DNA of 23,280 bases from Thiotrichales bacterium (lineage in GTDB: Bacteria; Pseudomonadota; Gammaproteobacteria; Francisellales; CACEW01). A program made the position numbers and the translations under genes. The stretch's first letter is position 1; every line of letters begins with the position of its first letter. Positions 13,967 through 21,914 of this stretch are shown one piece after another. The stretch lies in contig CANJQG010000028.1 in the NCBI GenBank assembly GCA_947476405.1, forward strand, positions 1 through 23,280. The letters are read 5' to 3'. The notes under the pieces were generated by a model. The model was not told the origin of the DNA and searched no databases. It saw nothing but the letters and a program-made list of their open reading frames with translations.

Positions 13967-14332
13967 ATGGGTCCAGCAAAAAATGTCGACCCTCGTGTGC
14001 TGCGTGAGGCGTTAGGGACGATTCCGGAAGAAACCGATGATGAGCTGGCGGCTGAGGATCTTGTTGAGGTTGCAGCGGGTGCAGGGGGAGCGAGTGTTGA
14101 GGTTGCAGTTACATTAGAAGTGGAAGGGGTGCGTCGCGCTCGGGCCGCTGTATTTAATTTATTAGATTTTCTGGCGCCGCAAGCATTACCGCCTGCGCCT
14201 GGTTGTGCAAGAAAACCTATTTCAGATGATGATGCAGATGATCATACAGATGATGATGCAGATGATCATACAGATGATGATGCAGATGATCATACAGATG
14301 ATGATGCAGATGATCATGCGCTAGAATTTTGA
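13967..14332 (+). CDS. Small acidic repeat protein of unknown function
   Basis: 121 residues. The first ~85 are Ala/Val/Glu-rich, with a single Cys and a short hydrophobic helix (FNLLDFLAP). The tail is four tandem copies of DDDADDHT (last copy ending HA), then LEF. The Asp/His tail could bind divalent metal ions, or act as an acidic tail as seen in some secreted effectors; both ideas are inference. No signal peptide. GGTGAT lies 5 nt before the ATG, a weak ribosome site. It sits 34 bp upstream of the lol genes and may share their transcript. The gene has no recognised family. Confidence 0.65.
   Translation: MGPAKNVDPRVLREALGTIPEETDDELAAEDLVEVAAGAGGASVEVAVTLEVEGVRRARAAVFNLLDFLAPQALPPAPGCARKPISDDDADDHTDDDADDHTDDDADDHTDDDADDHALEF
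14223..14318 (+). repeat. Four 24-bp tandem repeats in the acidic-tail gene
   Basis: The unit is CAGATGATGATG plus CAGATGATCATA, 24 bp, repeated four times almost without change (the last unit ends ...CATG). It encodes the DDDADDHT repeats. The near-identity at DNA level indicates recent expansion or homogenisation, and copy number is likely to vary between strains. Confidence 0.9.
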
Positions 14333-14366
14333 TATATTAACGGCCTCTTTCTTTTAAAAGGCAGGT

Positions 14367-15611
14367 ATGTTTTATCCTTTGAGTTTGGCTTTGGGGCTGC
14401 GTTATACACGAGCCCAACGTAAAAATCATTTTATTTCGTTTATTTCGCTCATCTCTTTGTTTGGAATTGCACTGGGTGTAATGGTTTTGATTACGGTGCT
14501 GTCCGTGATGAATGGCTTTGATCGTGAGATTAAAAACCGGATTTTGGAAATGGTCCCGCAGGTGACGGTCACCGGGCCAGGGGGGCAGCTGTCCAATTGG
14601 CAGGATTTGCAGAAAGCCTTGGTGGGGCAGGATCATATTGTTGCGGCAGCACCCTTTGTGCAAGGGCAGGCCATGATTACAGGGGCTTCTTCTAATCCTG
14701 GATTTGTTGAATTAGACGGGGTGGATCCAGATCTACAATCCTCTGTTTCACCGATTGCGAGTAAAATGGTTTTAGGGCGCTTTAGCAGTTTGGCACCGCA
14801 TCAGTTTCATATTATTTTAGGTCAGACTTTGGCACAGGGATTGGGTGTCACGCTCGGAGATAAAGTTACCGTTTATGTTCCACAAAGCAATTTTTCTCCG
14901 GTGGGAATCATGCCTCGGGTCAAGCAGTTTACGGTGACCGGGATTTTTGTGACCGGGTATCAGTTTGACAGCAGCTATGCGCTTGTGAATATGCAGGATG
15001 CAGGGGCTTTATTGCAATTGGGTCAGAATGTGTCAGGCTTGCAGTTGAAATTGACGGATCTGTTTTTGGCGCAAAGCGTGAGTGAGGATTTGAGTATCGC
15101 CTTGCCGAATCTCATGTCATACACCTGGATTAGTCAAAATGCTAACTTTTTTGCAGCCTTAAATATGGAAAAGCTGATGATGTTTTTGATTCTGACGCTG
15201 ATTATTGCGGTTGCAGCGTTTAATATGCTGGCGTCCTTGGTCATGTTAGTCACGGATAAAAAAGCGGATATTGCTATTTTGAAAACCATGGGCTTGTCAA
15301 CCAAACAAATCATGGCGATTTTTATGATTCAGGGGACCGTGATTGGTTGTCTTGGGACCTTGTTAGGCTTGATTTTGGGGGTCTTGCTTTCCTGGAATGT
15401 GACGGATCTGGTTAATGATATCCAAAATATTTTCCATGTTCAGTTTTTGAGTGCAAGTGTTTATTATATTGATTTCTTGCCCTCTTATTTGGAGTGGTCG
15501 AATGTGATTTTGATTAGCTTGATGGCTATGGTGATGAGCTTTTTGGCAACCCTGTATCCGGCTTATAAAGCTTCACGAATCAACCCAGCGGAGGCCTTGC
15601 GTTATGAATAA
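14367..15611 (+). CDS. Lipoprotein-releasing ABC permease, single LolC/E (LolF) type
   Basis: 414 residues. The inner-membrane permease of the Lol exporter hands outer-membrane lipoproteins to LolA. It has one N-terminal membrane helix (about 22-48, ISLFGIALGVMVLITVLSV) after the LGLRYTRAQRKNHFISFIS elbow, a large periplasmic domain (about 50-265), then three helices (about 270-300, 315-345 and 375-400) and the ending ASRINPAEALRYE. Only one permease gene accompanies lolD. That suggests the LolF arrangement, in which a single permease homodimer replaces LolC+LolE, unless another copy lies elsewhere. AAGGCAGG precedes the ATG. It overlaps lolD by 8 nt. Confidence 0.9.
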   Translation: MFYPLSLALGLRYTRAQRKNHFISFISLISLFGIALGVMVLITVLSVMNGFDREIKNRILEMVPQVTVTGPGGQLSNWQDLQKALVGQDHIVAAAPFVQGQAMITGASSNPGFVELDGVDPDLQSSVSPIASKMVLGRFSSLAPHQFHIILGQTLAQGLGVTLGDKVTVYVPQSNFSPVGIMPRVKQFTVTGIFVTGYQFDSSYALVNMQDAGALLQLGQNVSGLQLKLTDLFLAQSVSEDLSIALPNLMSYTWISQNANFFAALNMEKLMMFLILTLIIAVAAFNMLASLVMLVTDKKADIAILKTMGLSTKQIMAIFMIQGTVIGCLGTLLGLILGVLLSWNVTDLVNDIQNIFHVQFLSASVYYIDFLPSYLEWSNVILISLMAMVMSFLATLYPAYKASRINPAEALRYE

Positions 15612-16284
15612 GCCTATTTTAGAAGTGATCGAACTCACCAAAGAATATCATGAAGGTAAGTTATTGACGCCTATTTTAAAAAAGATCAACTTTAATTTGG
15701 AAGAAAAAGAAAGTGTTGCGATTTTTGGGGCCTCTGGCTCCGGAAAAAGTACTTTTCTGCAATTGCTGGGTGGTCTGGATTATTTTACTTCAGGCGAAAT
15801 TACTTTGTTTGGTAAAGCATATTCAGGGTTATCCGATGCGAAAAAAACCCAATTGCGTGAGGAGAAAATTGGCTTTGTTTATCAATTCCATCACTTGTTG
15901 CCGGAATTAACCGCCCTTGAAAATGTCATGTTGCCCTTGATGATTCGCAAAATACCGGTGCGTCAGGCGAAGAGCGAGGCGGCTGCGATTTTGGATCAAG
16001 TGGGGCTGGCGCATCGTTTGCGTCACAAGCCGGGTGAATTGTCAGGTGGAGAGCGTCAGCGGGTTGCAATCGCGAGAGCTTTGGTCAAAAAGCCAAGCCT
16101 GATTTTGGCGGATGAGCCAACAGGTAATCTTGACAAAAAATCGCGTGAACAGGTTATGGGGTTGATGTTAGAAATGAGTCAAGCCTACGGTATTTCTTTA
16201 ATTCTGGTGACGCATGATGAGTCTTTTGCGCATCAGATGAGTCGCGTCTTGGTCATGGATGATGGGGTGCTTGTGGGTCGATAA
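15604..16284 (+). CDS. lolD: Lipoprotein-releasing ABC ATPase LolD
   Basis: 226 residues. The cytoplasmic ATPase powers lipoprotein release by the Lol permease. Walker A GASGSGKST (42-50), Q-loop YQFHHLLPELTA (93-104), ABC signature LSGGE (146-150), Walker B LILADEP (166-172) and the switch His in VTHD are all present. Full family length. The start lies inside the permease gene, so the two are coupled. Confidence 0.95.
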   Translation: MNKPILEVIELTKEYHEGKLLTPILKKINFNLEEKESVAIFGASGSGKSTFLQLLGGLDYFTSGEITLFGKAYSGLSDAKKTQLREEKIGFVYQFHHLLPELTALENVMLPLMIRKIPVRQAKSEAAAILDQVGLAHRLRHKPGELSGGERQRVAIARALVKKPSLILADEPTGNLDKKSREQVMGLMLEMSQAYGISLILVTHDESFAHQMSRVLVMDDGVLVGR

Positions 16285-16314
16285 AACAACTGTTGCATTT
16301 TAAATCTGATTAGG

Positions 16315-16357
16315 TTAAGATCTTGTTCTGGTCAAGTTTTGTGATCGGAAATCTTAA
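16315..16357 (+). promoter_or_regulatory. Inverted repeat in the hcp upstream region
   Basis: TTAAGAT (16315-16321) and ATCTTAA (16351-16357) are 7-bp arms 29 nt apart, enclosing a smaller CTTG/CAAG pair. They lie between lolD and the hcp-like gene, just before its TAGGAG. This could be a regulator site or leader structure; no clear sigma70 promoter was found around it. Confidence 0.3.
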
Positions 16358-16374
16358 ACTGATAGGAGAAAAAA

Positions 16375-16893
16375 ATGCCTTACTATGTTGAAATTGAAAC
16401 AGAAACTTATGGTGCGTTGACTGCGCAATGTGGAACAAAAGATGTGGCGGATCGTCTTTCTAATACGAATTCAGATGTCGCAGGGCAAGATTTTGCCTAT
16501 GTTTACGCGTATGACTTTGATATTGAGCAGCCTCATAATGAGCATGGTGCGGGGACGGTCTCTTCAGCGCCGGCATTACATACGGTCACTTTGACCTTAC
16601 CTGACTATGAGCCTATTCTTGCAGGTGCATTAAATGTATTGTCTGGGCAGGATCGCATTAAATCATTGACTTTTAATGGTTGTTCGGTTGAAAAAGGCAG
16701 TAATAAATTGTTGTTCCAATATGCGATGCAAGACGGAATGATTGTAGGCTATGAGCATGTCGTGGATGATCAACGTTCAGGCGAGGCACAAAAGCAACGC
16801 GGTCATATCAATATGATCTTGAAATTCCAGAAAGTCACGGTGACGAATAAAGTGACCAATACCCAGGGTGCTTTGAATACCACACAAAGCTAA
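16375..16893 (+). CDS. Hcp-like type VI secretion tube protein
   Basis: 172 residues. Hcp forms hexameric rings that stack into the T6SS inner tube and carries or chaperones effectors. The sequence keeps the family outline: an N-terminal beta strand, the HTVTLTLPDYEPILAGALNV segment, LKSLTF-type strand (IKSLTFNGCSVE), and the closing strand ILKFQKVTVTN. Similarity is distant, so the call is Hcp-like. TAGGAG precedes the ATG. No other T6SS component (Tss, VgrG, PAAR) is in the window, so this is an orphan copy. A Ser/Thr kinase gene follows after 2 nt, suggesting a functional pair. Confidence 0.65.
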   Translation: MPYYVEIETETYGALTAQCGTKDVADRLSNTNSDVAGQDFAYVYAYDFDIEQPHNEHGAGTVSSAPALHTVTLTLPDYEPILAGALNVLSGQDRIKSLTFNGCSVEKGSNKLLFQYAMQDGMIVGYEHVVDDQRSGEAQKQRGHINMILKFQKVTVTNKVTNTQGALNTTQS

Positions 16894-16895
16894 AA

Positions 16896-17498
16896 ATGCT
16901 GGAAAACGTCTTTAAGTGTGAGGAGCGGCAGGGGTTACCTTTCCCCTATCAGCTTGGTTCATTGCTTGGAGTGGGTGGAATGGGGGTGGTCTACGAACTT
17001 GAATATCCGGGCTGTGCTGATTTGGCTGTCAAATTTGTGCATCCTGGGGTAGCTCATCCTCAGGCTGCTCAAGCACAACTTGCATATGAAGCGAATATAG
17101 AAATGCATTTGCAAGGTTTGACTTCAGCAGTACAAACATTTTCGTATCATTTTAGTCAAGAAGGGCAAGGCTATAAGATTATGCGAAAAATTAAAGGGCG
17201 TGCTTTGCCTAAATCTCTTAATTCAAGATTGAAAAAAAAGATTATAGATGCAGTGACGGCGATCCATCAATCTGGGATTGTTCATGGTGATTTGAAGCCT
17301 TCTAATATCCTCTTGACAGACTCCGATCAAATTGTCCTGATTGATTTTGGTTTGGGGCGCTTGACGGCCCATCATTCGATGCCATCGAACATCCGGCATG
17401 CCTATACCCCTCGGTACGTTAGTCCTCGTGTTTTGGCAGGGGCTCTTCCTGAAATTGAAGATGATCTCTATAGTGTAAATCGCTTATTTGAGGTATAG
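16896..17498 (+). CDS. Minimal eukaryotic-type Ser/Thr protein kinase
   Basis: 200 residues with most kinase landmarks: Gly loop GVGGMGVVYEL (25-35), Lys46 in ADLAVKF, catalytic loop HGDLKPSN (130-137; Asp132, Asn137), DFG (150-152), activation segment end TPRYVSP (171-177) and Asp190 of helix F in EDDLYS. It stops right after helix F, so the usual G-I helices (about 60 residues) are missing. No transmembrane or sensor domain. It may be a naturally minimal kinase, an effector or immunity-like partner of the Hcp protein, or a truncated remnant; the active-site residues argue for function. There is no clear ribosome site of its own; translation is likely coupled to hcp. Confidence 0.82.
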   Translation: MLENVFKCEERQGLPFPYQLGSLLGVGGMGVVYELEYPGCADLAVKFVHPGVAHPQAAQAQLAYEANIEMHLQGLTSAVQTFSYHFSQEGQGYKIMRKIKGRALPKSLNSRLKKKIIDAVTAIHQSGIVHGDLKPSNILLTDSDQIVLIDFGLGRLTAHHSMPSNIRHAYTPRYVSPRVLAGALPEIEDDLYSVNRLFEV

Positions 17499-17533
17499 TA
17501 TCGGCGATTGCTTTTGCTAAGGAGTTGCGCTTA

Positions 17534-19054
17534 ATGAGTACACATGCCACACGTGAAATGGATAAGTCAAAATTGACTTATTTGCATTGGAAAGTCTGGT
17601 TTTTATCCGCTATGGGTATTTTTTTGGATGGATTTGATTTATTTATTATTGCGGTTGCTTTGCCTTTGATTGAAAAAGAATTTTCAGCAGGGCCTGCTTT
17701 GCTCGGTTTAATTGGTGCTGCTGCGCCTTTGGGGTGTATTTTAGGGGCGTCAATTTTTGGCCGTTTTACGGATCGTCTAGGTCGCCGGGCTATATTATTG
17801 ATTGATCTCATGTTTTTCGTTGTGTTTGCAGGGCTCTCTGCGATTTCCTGGAGTGTAACCTCTTTGATTGTTTTCCGCTTTTTGCTGGGCATTGGGATTG
17901 GGGCAGATTATCCTGTTTCATCGACCTATATTACTGAAAACATGCCTTCTCGTTTACGTGGGCGAATGTTAGTAGGAGGCTTTGGCTTTCAGGCTTTGGG
18001 CATGTTAGCGGGAGCGCTTTTGGGTATTATTGTTTTAAAACTATATCCTGATGTCAATGCTTGGCGCTTCATCCTTGGGTTTGCAGTGATTCCTGCAATT
18101 ATTATTTTATTGTGTCGTTTGACTTTGCCTGAAAGCCCCCGTTGGTTGATCGCTCAAGGGAAACATGAAGAAGCTGCTGCAGTGGCCTCCAAAATGACGG
18201 GTAAAAAAATTAATATCGACGCGATTAAAGTATCGGTTCATTCTAGTTTTCGAGATCTTTTTTCGCGGCGTTACATTGGCCGCACTGTTTTAACGGCAAC
18301 TTCTTGGTTTTTGATGGATGTGGCTTTTTATGGAGTGGGTTTGTTTACCCCTTTTATTTTGGCGACGATGGCCTTTGCACAAGGAGGCGATTTTATTCAA
18401 CGTGCCTTGTCTGCAATTTATGGCTCTACGTTTACTGAGGTCTTCCTCGTTATTGGGGTGCTTATTTGTGTTCTCTTAGTGGACCGCATTGGTCGCATTA
18501 AGCTCCAAATTTGGGGTTTTTTAGGAATGGCATTGGGGCTTTATATTTTAGCGGCCTCAAGCTTATTACATAATCCGCATTCTGAAGTGATTATGGTCTT
18601 TGTCGGCTTTATTATCTTCTTTATTACCTTGAATATTGGCCCTAATCCAACGACGTTTTTATTGCCTGCAGAAATGTTTCCAACGCATTTGCGAGCAACA
18701 GGCCATGGCTTTGCTTCAGCTGCTGGTAAAGCCGGCGCGGCAGTGGGGATTTTTTGTCTTCCTGTTTTAAAAATGGCTTTTGGTTTGCCGATTACCATGA
18801 TCGTCATGGGTTCTGTTTGTTTACTTGGGTTTTTGCTGACGGCCATTCTGGGTTTTGAAACCAAGGGTAAGTCTTTGGATGATATTCAGCGTATTGAATA
18901 TGAAATGAATGCCGCTGAAGTCAGCTTGATCTATGTTCAAGAAGATATTAAGCGCTTAGCTGATGATCTGAAGCGCGTTGAAGGAGCATTGCATACCGCC
19001 TTGCAGGAAATGCGTCGTTTTAATAAGATTAAACGTGAGGCAGAGGGGCGCTGA
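17534..19054 (+). CDS. MFS transporter (sugar/organic acid/phosphate porter type) with coiled-coil tail
   Basis: 506 residues with 12 membrane segments. MFS hallmarks are GIFLDGFDLFIIAVALPLI in TM1, GRFTDRLGRRAI after TM2, LGIGIGADYPVSSTYITE in TM4 with PSRLRGRM after it, LPESPRWLI in the central loop, and FPTHLRATGHG before TM11. This pattern belongs to the sugar-porter/phosphate/aromatic-acid symporter groups; the substrate cannot be read from sequence. ATG 17534 is chosen, with AAGGAG 9 nt upstream; TTG 17525 would touch that site. The last ~45 residues form a charged coiled coil (VQEDIKRLADDLKRVEGAL), unusual for the family. It ends 6 bp from the convergent potC. Confidence 0.85.
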   Translation: MSTHATREMDKSKLTYLHWKVWFLSAMGIFLDGFDLFIIAVALPLIEKEFSAGPALLGLIGAAAPLGCILGASIFGRFTDRLGRRAILLIDLMFFVVFAGLSAISWSVTSLIVFRFLLGIGIGADYPVSSTYITENMPSRLRGRMLVGGFGFQALGMLAGALLGIIVLKLYPDVNAWRFILGFAVIPAIIILLCRLTLPESPRWLIAQGKHEEAAAVASKMTGKKINIDAIKVSVHSSFRDLFSRRYIGRTVLTATSWFLMDVAFYGVGLFTPFILATMAFAQGGDFIQRALSAIYGSTFTEVFLVIGVLICVLLVDRIGRIKLQIWGFLGMALGLYILAASSLLHNPHSEVIMVFVGFIIFFITLNIGPNPTTFLLPAEMFPTHLRATGHGFASAAGKAGAAVGIFCLPVLKMAFGLPITMIVMGSVCLLGFLLTAILGFETKGKSLDDIQRIEYEMNAAEVSLIYVQEDIKRLADDLKRVEGALHTALQEMRRFNKIKREAEGR

Positions 19055-19058
19055 TTCG

Positions 19059-19079
19059 ATTTAAGCATTTTTCTTAAAT
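19059..19079. terminator. AT-rich stem between convergent MFS and potC genes
   Basis: ATTTAAG (19059-19065), a 7-nt loop and CTTAAAT (19073-19079), followed by a short T stretch, form a 7-bp stem in the junction. It overlaps the potC stop. Could act as a weak bidirectional terminator; the lack of G-C pairs makes this doubtful. Confidence 0.3.
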
Positions 19080-19882
19080 TTTACAGATCGCTTCCCTTGT
19101 TTCGGTAAAAACACTGCGGCTAAAACCAAAGCAGCGCTGACAACTAATATCATAACGGTCGCGAGAGCATTCATTTCGGGTGTGACGCCATTTCGAATCG
19201 TTGCGTAAATAAACAGAGGCAGCGTTGTGGTATCGGGTCCACTGACAAATGAGGTCACCACCAGATTATCAATCGACAGAGTAAAGGAGAGGAGCCACGC
19301 AGCAATGAGTGCAGAGCTAATTTGTGGAAGCGTAATCATGAAAAAAGTTTTACACGGGCCAGCACCTAAATCCATTGCTGCTTCTTCAATCGAGCGATCG
19401 ATTTGACCAAAACGACTTTGAATGACCATCGTTGCATAAGCTGTACAAAAGGTAGTGTGAGCAATCAGAATCGTTCCAAATCCATAACTGCCCGGAAAGC
19501 CCGTCAAATCATTCAAGCCCATAAATAAAAGCAATAAAGACAAGCCCATGACGATATCAGGTAAAACGATGGGGGTAATGCTCATGCCATAAAAAAAGTT
19601 CCGCCCAAAGAATAAGCCATAACGTCTCAAAGCAACCGCGGTTGCTGTGCCTAAAATTAGCGCAAGGGTTGAGGCTGAAATGGCAATTTCAATGCTGAGC
19701 GCAGCAGCGCGTAAAACCGTCGTATCCGTCAATAAAACATGATACCAGTTTGTTGAAAATCCGCCCCACAAATTAACCAATTGTGAGCGATTAAATGAAT
19801 AAATAATCAGGAGAATAATGGGGATATAAAAAAAGAGGAGCCCCAGAATTAAGGCAATACGGAGGAATAAACTATTTTTCAT
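19061..19882 (-). CDS. potC: Spermidine/putrescine ABC permease PotC
   Basis: 273 residues. Second inner-membrane permease of a polyamine importer, with six membrane helices. It contains the EAA loop EEAAMDLGAGPCKTFFMITLP (about 165-190), where the PotA ATPase docks, and the FTLSIDNLVVTSFVSGP motif typical of PotC/PotI. Its ATG overlaps the potB stop by 4 nt (ATGA). Last gene of the potDABC operon. Confidence 0.93.
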   Translation of the reverse strand: MKNSLFLRIALILGLLFFYIPIILLIIYSFNRSQLVNLWGGFSTNWYHVLLTDTTVLRAAALSIEIAISASTLALILGTATAVALRRYGLFFGRNFFYGMSITPIVLPDIVMGLSLLLLFMGLNDLTGFPGSYGFGTILIAHTTFCTAYATMVIQSRFGQIDRSIEEAAMDLGAGPCKTFFMITLPQISSALIAAWLLSFTLSIDNLVVTSFVSGPDTTTLPLFIYATIRNGVTPEMNALATVMILVVSAALVLAAVFLPKQGKRSVKFKKNA

Positions 19883-20790
19883 GGCTTTGCCTCTGATTTA
19901 AGTTGAGTTTTTTGCAGCCAGACCAGCGGGAAAACGAGGACCAACATCATCAAGACCGCTAGTCCTGCTGCAACACACCAATTATTTGCGGTAAAAAATT
20001 CCTGCCAAATGACATTTCCAATCATGACGGTATTGATCCCGCCTAAAATTTGGGGAATGACGACTTCGCCGACCGAGGGAATAAAGACCAAAAGTGCGCC
20101 TGAGAGTACCCCTGGTAAAGAAAGAGGGAGGGTTACTTGAAAAAAAGTGACCATGGGGCGTGCGCCTAAATCATAGGCGGCTTCAATATAGGAGCGATCC
20201 ATTTTGACCAGGGTGGCATACAGGGGCAAAATAAAAAAAGGTAAATAGCCATAAAGCATTCCAAGATATAGGGAGAAGGGATCATAAATCATGCGAATAG
20301 GGGTGTTGATAATATGTAAGTAAAGCAATGCTTGATTGATGAGGCCATTGATTTGTAAAATATTAATCCAGGCATAAGCCCGAAGTAAAAAAGATGTCCA
20401 GTATGGGAGAATCACCAATAAAAATAAAAAATTACGAAATCGAGGCTTCGATACTGCAATCGAATAGGCAATAGGGTATCCGGTCAAAATACATAAAATC
20501 GTTGTAATAAAAGCCACTTTAATCGAGGATAAGTAGGCAACCAGAAAAGCACCGTGGCTAAAAATAAAATTATAGTTTCCAAAATTAAGCGAGATATTCA
20601 TCGTGTGATCATTAAAACTGAGCAATTGAGTGTAGGGGGGGCTCGCAATGACCGCATGCGCAAAGCTGATTTTAATCACATATAAAAAAGGGATAAAGAG
20701 AAAAATAAAAAACCATAAATAAGGCGGAATGATTACCCAGCAGCGCCGTAGAAAATTGAGTCTGTGATAATGTTCAGCTGAATCTTTCAT
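19879..20790 (-). CDS. potB: Spermidine/putrescine ABC permease PotB
   Basis: 303 residues; first permease subunit, with six helices. The EAA loop is EAAYDLGARPMVTFFQVTLP, with FIPSVGEVVIPQILGG after it, as in PotB/PotH. ATG 20790 is chosen because it forms an ATGA overlap with the potA stop; a longer TTG start at 20823 adds 11 residues without support. A G7 run near 20634-20641 encodes part of the first periplasmic loop. Confidence 0.92.
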   Translation of the reverse strand: MKDSAEHYHRLNFLRRCWVIIPPYLWFFIFLFIPFLYVIKISFAHAVIASPPYTQLLSFNDHTMNISLNFGNYNFIFSHGAFLVAYLSSIKVAFITTILCILTGYPIAYSIAVSKPRFRNFLFLLVILPYWTSFLLRAYAWINILQINGLINQALLYLHIINTPIRMIYDPFSLYLGMLYGYLPFFILPLYATLVKMDRSYIEAAYDLGARPMVTFFQVTLPLSLPGVLSGALLVFIPSVGEVVIPQILGGINTVMIGNVIWQEFFTANNWCVAAGLAVLMMLVLVFPLVWLQKTQLKSEAKP

Positions 20791-21914
20791 GAATTGAGAA
20801 CCATGATATTGTTGGATTCCCAAGTGAGATAAACCGTATCTTCCCAGGTTGGATTGTCATTTTTTCGCTCGATATTAAAGTCTGTTGCTTTCACAATCGT
20901 TTGATTGGGTAAAATAATGTGATAAGTGGATAGCCCTCCCAGATAGGCGATTTGGCTGACAATGCCCTGCATGCAATTAATTGGCTTTTCGGGATTAAAG
21001 GTGTCTGGCGCGGTGGTGCTGATCTCTACTTTTTCGGGGCGAACCGCTACCCAAATATCTTGGCCGACCTCCCCTTCAACTTTATGATCGATATAAAATT
21101 GACAGTTCAAATCGAGCAATTCAATAATCGCTTGTTCGTTTTCATTGCTGATTAAGGTGCCTTCAAATAAATTGGTGGTGCCAATAAAATTAGCCGTAAA
21201 TCGATTATTAGGAAACTCATAAATCTGGGTGGGGGTTCCAACTTGTTCCAGTGCGCCTTTATTGAGAATCGCAATCCGGCTTGACATGGTCATGGCCTCG
21301 GCCTGATCATGCGTGACAACCACGAAAGTCATTCCGAGTTTTTCTTGAATATCAACGAGTTCAAACTGCATTTTATCGCGTAGTTTTTTGTCTAGGGCGG
21401 ATAGGGGTTCATCCAGTAGAATAACTTTTGGGCGTTTCGCGAGGCAGCGTGCAAGCGCAACGCGCTGACGTTGTCCACCTGAGAGTTGATGTGGCTTACG
21501 CTTAGCGTATTCACTCATTTGCACTAATTCTAATACTTCAGAGACGCGTTGAGCAATGGCTTGGGGCGGTAGACGATCCTGTTTTAGGCCAAAAGCGATA
21601 TTTTTTTCAACCGACATGTGGGGGAAAAGCGCATAGGATTGGAACATCATATTGACAGGGCGCGCGTAGGGCGGCATATGCGACATGTCCACACCATCGA
21701 TATAGATTTTGCCATTGGTAGGCATTTCAAAGCCTGCCAGCATGCGGAGGAGCGTGGTTTTTCCGGAGCCCGATCCACCCAGAAGTGAAAAAAATTCAGT
21801 CGGATAAATTTCAAGACTAACATTGTCGACGACGACATTATCTTCAAACACCTTTGTTACATTTTCGATTCGAATAATCGGAGGCAGGTCGTAGTTGATT
21901 GCAGGATTGGTCAT
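20787..21914 (-). CDS. potA: Spermidine/putrescine ABC ATPase PotA
   Basis: 375 residues; the cytoplasmic ATPase that drives polyamine import. Walker A GGSGSGKTT (46-54), Q-loop FQSYALFPHM (91-100), signature LSGGQ (144-148), Walker B VILLDEP (164-170) and VTHDQAEAM are all present. A C-terminal TOBE-type regulatory domain follows (about 240-365, with FIGTTNLFEG and VAVRPEKVE). The start overlaps the potD stop (TAATG), and the end overlaps potB by 4 nt. Confidence 0.95.
   Translation of the reverse strand: MTNPAINYDLPPIIRIENVTKVFEDNVVVDNVSLEIYPTEFFSLLGGSGSGKTTLLRMLAGFEMPTNGKIYIDGVDMSHMPPYARPVNMMFQSYALFPHMSVEKNIAFGLKQDRLPPQAIAQRVSEVLELVQMSEYAKRKPHQLSGGQRQRVALARCLAKRPKVILLDEPLSALDKKLRDKMQFELVDIQEKLGMTFVVVTHDQAEAMTMSSRIAILNKGALEQVGTPTQIYEFPNNRFTANFIGTTNLFEGTLISNENEQAIIELLDLNCQFYIDHKVEGEVGQDIWVAVRPEKVEISTTAPDTFNPEKPINCMQGIVSQIAYLGGLSTYHIILPNQTIVKATDFNIERKNDNPTWEDTVYLTWESNNIMVLNS

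Noticed and set aside
14223..14318. CRISPR-like array
   Set aside because: Contiguous 24-bp tandem units without spacers, inside a coding frame.
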